Source of the DNA: an uncultured Fretibacterium sp.
GTDB lineage: Bacteria > Synergistota > Synergistia > Synergistales > Aminobacteriaceae
Direction: 5' to 3'
Assembly: GCA_937915755.1 (NCBI GenBank)
Contig: CALGGR010000186.1
Span: 1-12,116, forward strand
DNA length: 12,116 nucleotides
Shown in pieces: positions 6,759 through 12,116 of the stretch. A program made the translations under genes and the position numbers. Positions within the stretch are counted from its first letter, which is position 1. Each line of letters starts with the position of its first letter. Below the pieces are notes generated by a model. It was not told the origin of the DNA and did not search any database. It worked only from the letters and a program-made list of their open reading frames with translations.

Positions 6759-6767
6759 TGTTAGAAT
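6759..6767 (+). promoter_or_regulatory. Candidate extended -10 promoter of the antiporter gene
   Basis: TGTTAGAAT is an extended -10 with a TAGAAT hexamer at 6762-6767. The context AGAATATTC resembles AAAATATTC at the SRP promoter. It predicts a start near 6774 and a leader of about 90 bases before the TTG at 6866. The -35 is unclear. Confidence 0.4.
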
Positions 6768-6780
6768 ATTCCCCAAATAA

Positions 6781-6822
6781 TTGACCCCTTTGTGCTGACG
6801 TGCTTAGGGGTTGAAATTTTTT
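6781..6822 (+). terminator. Terminator-like hairpin in the antiporter leader (possible attenuator)
   Basis: TTGACCCCT (6781-6789) pairs with AGGGGTTGA (6805-6813) over nine positions, including two G-T pairs, around a 15-base loop. It is followed by a run of six T (6817-6822). It lies between the candidate promoter and the gene start, so it could attenuate antiporter expression. It could also simply insulate the gene from upstream transcription. Confidence 0.5.
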
Positions 6823-6865
6823 CGCGGCATGTGCAAACAAGACAATGGAAAGGAGAGAATATAAA

Positions 6866-8293
6866 TTGTTTGCCCATTTTGTAGAATATCTGCATCAAGG
6901 TTCGCCGGCCAGCGTTGCAGTAATGACAGTAGCGTTAATGCTCATGTTCGGTTTCGCCCTCACAAGAATCACCAAACTCCTCAAACTCCCGAACGTTACC
7001 GCCTACATCATCACAGGAATACTAATCGGCCCCTATTGTCTCAACCTTGTTCCTGAAGCCATCACTGACAGCACGGTCTTCCTTCCGAATATCGCGCTGG
7101 CTTTCATAGCTTTCAGCACAGGTCAGTTCTTCCGTCTCAATGCCCTTCGCGGGAACGGAGTGAAAGTCCTCATCATCACCATACTTGAGGCTTGCGTCGC
7201 GTCAGTCTTCGTTTTCATCGCGGCGTATTGGGTTCTCGGAATGGATTTAGCGTTCTCGGCGGTCATTGCGGCTCTAGCTTCGGCGACTGCTCCGGCTTCA
7301 ACGATGATGACTATCCGTCAAACAGGCGCGCACGGCGATTTCGTCAACACTCTCCTTCAGGTCGTAGCTCTTGATGATGTTGTTGGCCTCGTAGCATACA
7401 GCGTGGCTATTTCGGCGGCACTCGCGCTTTCGGCTTCGGGTTCAGGGGTTGACTTCAAGAACGTCGCTTTGCCAATTCTCATGAACTTTGCGAGCGTTAT
7501 CATCGGGGCATTGATGGGAGTCTTGATGAAGATCCTCCTTACTCACCGCTCTACCGACAACAGGCTCATTGTCTCGGTGGCTATACTCTTCGGCTTCTGC
7601 GGGATATGTGAGATGCTGGGAGTTTCACCGCTTCTAGGCTGTATGCTCATGTCGACAGTCTACATCAACATCACTGACGATGACAAACTTTTCAAGCAGT
7701 TAAATTACTTCAGCCCCCCGATATTGCTGCTTTTCTTCGTGAGGTCGGGAGTATGCTTTGAGCTTGGTGCTTTGACGGGAGGAAATTCTCAGGGAGGTAC
7801 GTCGTTGCTCACTCTGGGGATCGTGTACTTCATCGTGAGGATTGCGGGGAAATATGCCGGAGCTTTCGCGGGCTGTATGATCACGGGGAAAAGCAAACTC
7901 GTACGGAACTATCTCGGTCTCGCGTTAGTCCCGCAGGCAGGAGTCGCAATAGGCCTCGCGGAACTTGGCGCGCGTACTTTGGGAGGCACTGCCGGAAGTT
8001 CACTGCATACCGTCATACTTGCGTCGAGCGTTTTGTACGAGCTTATAGGCCCGGCTTGCGCGAAAATCTCGCTGGTACTCTCACATTCGTGCGACAAGGA
8101 CACGAAGGACGAACCAGTTTTGTCCCCGCAGGAAGAAGACAAGCTCATCGTCAATATGTTAATCGAGAGGATACGTGAGATCCAGAGCGAGCTTCCTGAA
8201 CACACTCAGCCAGTCCCGGCCGAAGCCGTAAGCAGTAATCAGCAGCACGCAATGTTAAGGCACTTCCACTTCAACAACAAAAACTACCACTAA
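6866..8293 (+). CDS. CPA2-family cation/proton antiporter (Kef/NapA-like)
   Basis: The product is 475 aa from a TTG at 6866. I choose TTG because AAGGAGAG lies at 6850-6857, 8 bases before it, while the in-frame ATG at 6845 has no Shine-Dalgarno sequence and would put that site inside the gene. Positions from the TTG: about 12 hydrophobic membrane segments spread over residues 15-405; a TAPA motif at 141-144; the paired aspartates LDDVVGL at 169-175 (D170, D171), which bind cation and protons in this family; and VPQAGVAIGLAELG at 355-368. The C-terminal tail (about 410-475) is soluble, charged and His-rich, with no TrkA-N nucleotide-binding domain. A DD motif in this family usually indicates electrogenic Na+/H+ exchange. 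The ion is not certain. A strong terminator follows at 8317-8351. Confidence 0.85.
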   Translation: MFAHFVEYLHQGSPASVAVMTVALMLMFGFALTRITKLLKLPNVTAYIITGILIGPYCLNLVPEAITDSTVFLPNIALAFIAFSTGQFFRLNALRGNGVKVLIITILEACVASVFVFIAAYWVLGMDLAFSAVIAALASATAPASTMMTIRQTGAHGDFVNTLLQVVALDDVVGLVAYSVAISAALALSASGSGVDFKNVALPILMNFASVIIGALMGVLMKILLTHRSTDNRLIVSVAILFGFCGICEMLGVSPLLGCMLMSTVYINITDDDKLFKQLNYFSPPILLLFFVRSGVCFELGALTGGNSQGGTSLLTLGIVYFIVRIAGKYAGAFAGCMITGKSKLVRNYLGLALVPQAGVAIGLAELGARTLGGTAGSSLHTVILASSVLYELIGPACAKISLVLSHSCDKDTKDEPVLSPQEEDKLIVNMLIERIREIQSELPEHTQPVPAEAVSSNQQHAMLRHFHFNNKNYH

Positions 8294-8316
8294 ATTGCCA
8301 TGACAAAGAAAACATA

Positions 8317-8351
8317 AAGCTCCCCTCGAACATTACGGGGGGAGTTCTTTT
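8317..8351 (+). terminator. Intrinsic terminator after the antiporter gene
   Basis: A 9-bp stem, CTCCCCTCG (8320-8328) with CGGGGGGAG (8336-8344), includes one G-T pair and closes a 7-base loop. It is followed by TTCTTTTT-like sequence ending at 8351. It separates the antiporter from the decarboxylase gene. Confidence 0.85.
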
Positions 8352-8352
8352 G

Positions 8353-8361
8353 TGGTATCAT
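8353..8361 (+). promoter_or_regulatory. Candidate extended -10 promoter of the decarboxylase beta gene
   Basis: TGGTATCAT, preceded by TG as TGTGGTA, is an extended -10 with a TATCAT hexamer at 8356-8361. It directly follows the terminator's T-run and gives a leader of about 42 bases before the ATG at 8410. The same TGTGGTA string precedes the SRP RNA. Confidence 0.45.
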
Positions 8362-8409
8362 ACTATAAATTTCACAAACGTATTTTTCATGAAAGGATTG
8401 ATTCATAAT

Positions 8410-9582
8410 ATGGAGATGTATTTGACCGCCCTGAAGGATCTGATAATGCAGTCAGGATTCTTCGGCCTCACCACAGGCAACATCATAATGCTCGTGGTGT
8501 CATTCGTCCTTCTCTACTTGGCCATCGGAAAGGGCTTTGAGCCTTTGCTCCTTGTGCCAATCGCTTTCGGCTGCCTTCTCGTGAACCTCCCGCTGTCAGG
8601 AATCTGGGATGAGTTCAACGAGACGACACACACGATCGGCTTCCTTCGTTCGCTCTACTACGGCGCGGAGTTCGAGATTTACCCGATACTGATATTCTTG
8701 GGAATCGGAGCAATGACAGACTTCGCACCCCTCATCGCTAACCCGATAACGTTCCTTCTCGGAGCGGCGGCACAGTTCGGAGTGTTCGTTGCTTTCATCG
8801 GCGCAAACTGGCTCGGCGCACTCACGAACGGACTGGTCTCCTTCAACATCAAGGAGGCGGCTTCGATCGCAATAATCGGCGGAGCTGACGGCCCTACGAG
8901 CATTTACCTCACTGTTATGTTAGGGCAGACGCAGATTCTCGGTGCGGTTGCGGTCGCGGCGTACAGCTACATGTCGCTTGTCCCGATGATTCAGCCCCCT
9001 GTAATCTACGCCATGACGAGCAAGAAGGACAGAGGCATCATTATGGGACAGCTTCGCCCGGTCTCACACCGCGAAAAGATATTGTTCCCAATCATCTGCA
9101 CCGTCGTTTCGGGACTCATTCTTCCCGCGTGCGTGCCTCTGGTTGGAACATTGATGTTCGGAAACCTGCTCCGTGAGTGCGGAGTTACAGAGCGTCTCAG
9201 CAACACCGCGCAGAATGAGCTGATGAACATCGTAACGATATTCCTTGCACTTTCCGTAGGTTCAACGATGGCGGCTGAAAGATTCCTCACAGTCGGAACG
9301 CTCGCTATAATCTGCTTGGGACTTGTTGCGTTCGCGTTCAGCACGTTCGGAGGACTCGTATTCGGACAGATCATGAAGATTCTCTCCGGCGGAAAGATCA
9401 ACCCGATGATCGGCGCGGCGGGAGTTTCGGCTGTTCCTATGGCGGCTCGTGTCGTTCAGCGTTGCGTACAGAAGGAATATCCGGGACACTTCCTCCTCAT
9501 GCACGCAATGGGACCGAACGTCGCGGGAGTCATCGGTACGGCAGTCGCTGCGGGAGTTATGCTTACACTCCTCAAAGGCTAG
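8410..9582 (+). CDS. Sodium ion-translocating decarboxylase, beta subunit (OadB/GcdB/MmdB family)
   Basis: The product is 390 aa from the ATG at 8410. AAAGGA at 8392-8397 is the ribosome site. The frame also opens at a TTG at 8350, but that lies inside the terminator T-run, and the family normally starts as seen here (MEMYLTALKDLI then a membrane segment). This integral membrane subunit couples decarboxylation of carboxybiotin to Na+ export. The two signature regions are intact: GGADGPTSI at 157-165 with the essential Asp (D160), and NPMIGAAGVSAVPMAARV at 331-348 with the Asn, Gly, Ser and Arg (N331, G335, S340, R347) that line up with the Na+/proton-path residues of Klebsiella OadB. The substrate (oxaloacetate, glutaconyl-, methylmalonyl- or malonyl-CoA) cannot be told from this subunit. 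No alpha, gamma or biotin-carrier gene adjoins it, so the complex must be completed from elsewhere. Confidence 0.92.
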   Translation: MEMYLTALKDLIMQSGFFGLTTGNIIMLVVSFVLLYLAIGKGFEPLLLVPIAFGCLLVNLPLSGIWDEFNETTHTIGFLRSLYYGAEFEIYPILIFLGIGAMTDFAPLIANPITFLLGAAAQFGVFVAFIGANWLGALTNGLVSFNIKEAASIAIIGGADGPTSIYLTVMLGQTQILGAVAVAAYSYMSLVPMIQPPVIYAMTSKKDRGIIMGQLRPVSHREKILFPIICTVVSGLILPACVPLVGTLMFGNLLRECGVTERLSNTAQNELMNIVTIFLALSVGSTMAAERFLTVGTLAIICLGLVAFAFSTFGGLVFGQIMKILSGGKINPMIGAAGVSAVPMAARVVQRCVQKEYPGHFLLMHAMGPNVAGVIGTAVAAGVMLTLLKG

Positions 9583-9608
9583 GAATTTTGTTGACAGTCT
9601 GAAATTTG

Positions 9609-9642
9609 CGGGGGATTCTTTTCGTGAGAGTCCCCCGTTTTT
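9609..9642 (+). terminator. Intrinsic terminator after the decarboxylase beta gene
   Basis: The stem starts CGGGGGA (9609-9615) with TCCCCCG (9631-9637) and extends inward to 11 pairs (one G-T) around a 7-base loop, followed by five T (9638-9642). It leaves only 18 bases before the next start, so the hydrolase unit depends on read-through or on a promoter inside or before this hairpin. Confidence 0.85.
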
Positions 9643-9660
9643 GAAGGAAGGAGAGTTTTC

Positions 9661-10608
9661 ATGAGAAGGATTTTGATTCTGCTTTGCGCGTTAGTTCTTC
9701 TGAGTTTGAATACGGCTTGCTATGCGGCAGAGAATATTGATGTCAAAATTTCCGTTCCCGAGATCGCATTTTTCGAGGACATTGTATTTGCGAGATATTT
9801 CACATGGCCGTCAGCTACTCTGAAGATGAGTATTTTTTCTCCGGCTGACGGTGAGAAGTACCCTGCTGTCATATACATTCCCGGAGGCGCATGGATCACA
9901 GCCCCAAAGACTTCGGGCTATCAGCTCTGCATGAAGCTTGTTGAGAAGAAATTTCTTGCGGCAAGCATTGAGTACCGCGTCATAGGTGCGGCGAGTTACG
10001 CTGAGATCATAGGCGATGCAAAGGCGGCTGTACGTTTCCTCCGCGCTCATGCTGACGAGTTCAACATCGACAAGGATAAAATCGCTGTCATGGGAATTTC
10101 GGCAGGGGGTTATCTCTCGGTGATGCTGGGAGTTACTGGGGAGGAAGAAAAATTCAGCTTCGGCGACAACCTTGACCAGAGCAGCAAAGTCCAAGCTGTC
10201 GTTGACTTCTTAGGGCCTACTGACCTTACGAAAATTGCTGACGACTTCTCCGATGAAAGGAAAGCACTCTACTATTCGCCGGCAAGTTTCCCGTCAATCT
10301 TCGTGAACGGCGTTGCAGTTTACAAGGGCAATAAGGGCGGAAGCGTTTTAGATACTCCCGAAACCGCAAAGGACGCTAACCCTCTAACTTACGTAAGCAA
10401 AAATGCCCCACCGTTCCTTATATTTCACGGAGATTCCGACAAGACAGTTTCACCGAGCCAGTCAAGAATCTTGCATGAGGCACTTATAGCTAACGGGGTC
10501 GACTCGACTTTCTACGTCATAAACGGCGGTGAACATTCCGGCAAATATTTCTGTCAGCCTGAAGTCTTGGAGATAATAACGGGCTTCTTGAACCGAGTAT
10601 TGAGATAA
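9661..10608 (+). CDS. Secreted alpha/beta hydrolase (BD-FAE / esterase-lipase type)
   Basis: 315 aa. An N-terminal signal peptide (MRRILILLCALVLLSL, cleaved near residue 22-23) suggests export. NTAC at 17-20 is a poor lipobox, so lipidation is possible but unlikely. The alpha/beta hydrolase core shows an oxyanion-hole loop IPGGAW (73-78, with Pro in place of the usual His of HGGGW), the nucleophile elbow GISAGG with Ser147, the acid Asp260 in HGDSDKTVSP, and catalytic His292 in GGEHSG. This arrangement matches the BD-FAE (feruloyl-esterase-like) and carboxylesterase group, which hydrolyse ester bonds of acylated sugars, lipids or other small substrates; the actual substrate is unknown. AAGGAG at 9648-9653, 7 bases before ATG, is a strong ribosome site. 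The stop is 3 bases before the BrxL-like gene, so they form one transcription unit. Confidence 0.88.
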   Translation: MRRILILLCALVLLSLNTACYAAENIDVKISVPEIAFFEDIVFARYFTWPSATLKMSIFSPADGEKYPAVIYIPGGAWITAPKTSGYQLCMKLVEKKFLAASIEYRVIGAASYAEIIGDAKAAVRFLRAHADEFNIDKDKIAVMGISAGGYLSVMLGVTGEEEKFSFGDNLDQSSKVQAVVDFLGPTDLTKIADDFSDERKALYYSPASFPSIFVNGVAVYKGNKGGSVLDTPETAKDANPLTYVSKNAPPFLIFHGDSDKTVSPSQSRILHEALIANGVDSTFYVINGGEHSGKYFCQPEVLEIITGFLNRVLR

Positions 10609-10611
10609 ATC

Positions 10612-12042
10612 ATGACGGACAAAATAAGAAGCGTATTCGGCGATATAGCGGTCTATAAGGATTTGAGGAGGACGAATTTCTTTACGGCTCTGAGTCTTCC
10701 GGCGTTCATGAGAGACTGGATAATACAGAAATTCTCGGACGCTGAAGGAAATTACAACATTGAGGAGATTTCAGCGTTCGTTAAGGATTTTGTTCCAGGC
10801 CGCGATGAATGGGTGAGCATTAAGAACCGCATAGTCCTCGAGCGCGAGACCGTGAAATTCCTCGCAAAATTATCTGCCGACATCAACATAAAGACTCAGG
10901 ATATTACGTTCAGCATTCCATCGTTCGGCCTGACTGACAAGGAAACCTATATCGACCGCCAAACATGGCAGAAATACAGCCGCCAATTATCCGCAGGGCG
11001 CGAAATCTGGGGAGTCGTTGAGCTTGGATACCGTCAGCCGGAGGGAAAGTCAGCCGGAAAAATCGAACTCGTCAGCTTCACGGACTTCTGCCCATACACC
11101 GTGAGCGCAGAATTTTACCGCGAGGCACGAAAGAATTTCAGCGTCTATGAATGGGAGGATATTCTTCTCGGAGCAATCGACTACAACGCTTCAGGTTACA
11201 GGGACGAGGAGCAGAAACTCACAATGCTTTCGAGGCTACTACCATTCATGGAGAAACGCCTGAACATAATCGAGCTTGCCCCAAAAGGAACGGGAAAGAG
11301 CTACGTTTTCGGGAACGTCAGCCGCTACGGTTGGTTGTCGAGCGGGGGAGTTATGACGCGCTCAAAGATGTTCTATGACATTCAGCGCAACAGGGAAGGT
11401 CTTATCGTAGGGAATGATTTTGTTGTACTCGACGAGGTTCAGACAATATCATTCGGGAACACTGACGAAATGCGGGCAGCTTTGAAAGGCTACCTCGAGC
11501 AGGGGAATTTCACGGTCGGGAATTACAAGGGCGTTGCAGACGCTGGAATGATACTCTGCGGGAACATAAGCATTGAGGCCATGAAGCAGGACGGTTACGC
11601 TGACATGTTCACGGAGCTTCCGAAGGTATTTCACGAGTCGGCATTGATTGAGAGGTTTCACGGCTTCCTGAGAGGCTGGAATATCCCGCGAATGAACGAC
11701 GACCTCAAGATGCAGGGCTGGGGACTGAACAGCGAGTATTTCGGCTCGATACTCCACGAGCTGAGGGACGATATTGCGTACAGGGGAGTTGTTGACGATC
11801 TCGTCGTTGTCCCGAAAGGCTCTGACACACGCGACACTGAGGCTGTGAAGAGAATTTCAACTGCGTACCTGAAACTCTTATTCCCGCATGTCAGGAGACC
11901 GGAGGATATTTCGCCGCAGGATTTCAGTCGTTATTGCCTCAGAAGGGCTGTGAGGATGAGGGAGATTATTCGCTATCAGCTTGGACTGCTTGACTCGGAG
12001 TATAAGGGTAAAAGTGTGCCGGATTTCGGAGTGAGGGAGTGA
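10612..12042 (+). CDS. brxL: BrxL-like AAA+ ATPase lacking the Lon protease domain
   Basis: 476 aa. The N-terminal part (VFGDIAVYKDL, then VKFLAKLSADINIK and SIPSFGLTD, about 9-107) follows the order of the BrxL N-terminal domain. The ATPase core has Walker A APKGTGKS (223-230, Ala where the first Gly is usual), a Walker B hydrophobic run with DE at 274-275 (VVLDE), sensor-1 Asn318 (LCGN), and an arginine-finger candidate R348 in LIERFHGFLRGW. BrxL of BREX phage defence is about 680 aa, with a C-terminal Lon-type Ser/Lys peptidase domain. This protein ends just where that domain would begin, with a natural stop. BrxL assembles as hexamers related to MCM helicases, so an ATP-driven DNA or remodelling role without proteolysis is plausible. 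No pglX, pglZ, brxA, brxB or brxC is visible. It follows the hydrolase by 3 bases. The family is secure; a defence role is inference. Confidence 0.82.
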   Translation: MTDKIRSVFGDIAVYKDLRRTNFFTALSLPAFMRDWIIQKFSDAEGNYNIEEISAFVKDFVPGRDEWVSIKNRIVLERETVKFLAKLSADINIKTQDITFSIPSFGLTDKETYIDRQTWQKYSRQLSAGREIWGVVELGYRQPEGKSAGKIELVSFTDFCPYTVSAEFYREARKNFSVYEWEDILLGAIDYNASGYRDEEQKLTMLSRLLPFMEKRLNIIELAPKGTGKSYVFGNVSRYGWLSSGGVMTRSKMFYDIQRNREGLIVGNDFVVLDEVQTISFGNTDEMRAALKGYLEQGNFTVGNYKGVADAGMILCGNISIEAMKQDGYADMFTELPKVFHESALIERFHGFLRGWNIPRMNDDLKMQGWGLNSEYFGSILHELRDDIAYRGVVDDLVVVPKGSDTRDTEAVKRISTAYLKLLFPHVRRPEDISPQDFSRYCLRRAVRMREIIRYQLGLLDSEYKGKSVPDFGVRE

Positions 12043-12072
12043 TATGCTCCCCCTTCCGCTACTGCTACGTAA

Positions 12073-12110
12073 AAAGTGTAATATTGTGCTGAGTACACTC
12101 TTTCGAGTTT
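12073..12110 (+). terminator. Weak terminator-like hairpin after the BrxL-like gene
   Basis: AGTGTA (12075-12080) pairs with TACACT (12094-12099) around a 13-base loop, followed by CTTTCGAGTTTT. Stem and tail are both modest. It may end the hydrolase/ATPase unit, or may be chance. Confidence 0.3.
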
Positions 12111-12116
12111 TCCTCG

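Noticed and set aside
8350..8409. TTG at 8350 as start of the decarboxylase beta subunit
   Set aside because: It sits in the T-run of the preceding terminator and upstream of the candidate promoter -10. The family start matches the ATG at 8410.
9591..9619. TTGACA as a -35 for the hydrolase/ATPase unit
   Set aside because: The matching -10 position reads GATTCT, which is poor and lies inside the terminator stem. Possible but not supported.
12029..12053. Hairpin GGGAG/CTCCC over the BrxL-like stop codon
   Set aside because: It has only five pairs and no T-run, so it is not a terminator.
1..12116. CRISPR array, tRNA, insertion sequence or full BREX island
   Set aside because: I saw no regularly spaced repeats, tRNA-like cloverleaf, transposase text or other BREX genes. 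The only tandem repeat is the in-gene 33-bp unit.

Overview
The window reads as three pieces of different origin, most likely joined by metagenome assembly, because coding frames are cut at both seams. Piece A (about 1-826) is an internal fragment, on the minus strand, of a GC-rich, acidic, repeat-containing surface protein that looks like a Gram-positive (Clostridia-type) adhesin. Piece B (about 811-4650) looks like a gut Bacteroidota: it holds the C-terminal AraC-type DNA-binding end of a regulator that resembles hybrid two-component sensors (plus strand), a bidirectional hairpin terminator, and, converging on it, a minus-strand RHS/YD-repeat polymorphic toxin gene followed immediately by a small secreted protein. 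Piece C (about 4650-12116) looks like Synergistota, judged from the gene set (HemW, a coiled-coil membrane protein, a CPA2 antiporter, a sodium-pumping decarboxylase beta subunit, a BrxL-like ATPase), its strong Shine-Dalgarno sequences and even codon use. The taxonomic names are inferences from protein style and were not tested by search.

Piece B centres on a toxin-immunity style cassette. The RHS protein keeps its YD repeats and core, then switches after the DPDGR boundary to an AT-rich C-terminal tip with an HExxH zinc-protease-like motif. A signal-peptide-bearing protein of unknown family follows 4 bases downstream and is the natural immunity candidate. The RHS gene lacks its 5' end, which is lost at the seam.

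Piece C starts with hemW (4668-5762), whose stop codon overlaps that of a convergent coiled-coil membrane protein gene (5759-6250). A non-protein-coding block of about 600 bases follows. It contains the small SRP RNA on the plus strand (6313-6406), a bidirectional terminator (6497-6535), a candidate small RNA on the minus strand with consensus -35 and -10 boxes (about 6488-6666), and the leader of the antiporter gene, which has a terminator-like hairpin. Next come a CPA2 cation/proton antiporter (6866-8293) and a sodium-translocating decarboxylase beta subunit (8410-9582), each followed by a clear intrinsic terminator. Both proteins work with membrane cation gradients, probably sodium.

The window ends with a two-gene unit: a secreted alpha/beta hydrolase (9661-10608) and, 3 bases later, a BrxL-like AAA+ ATPase (10612-12042). 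The ATPase resembles the BREX phage-defence protein BrxL but stops before the Lon protease domain, and no other BREX gene is visible. The best candidates for something undescribed are this Lon-less solo BrxL-like protein, the RHS HExxH tip with its secreted partner, and the minus-strand small RNA.
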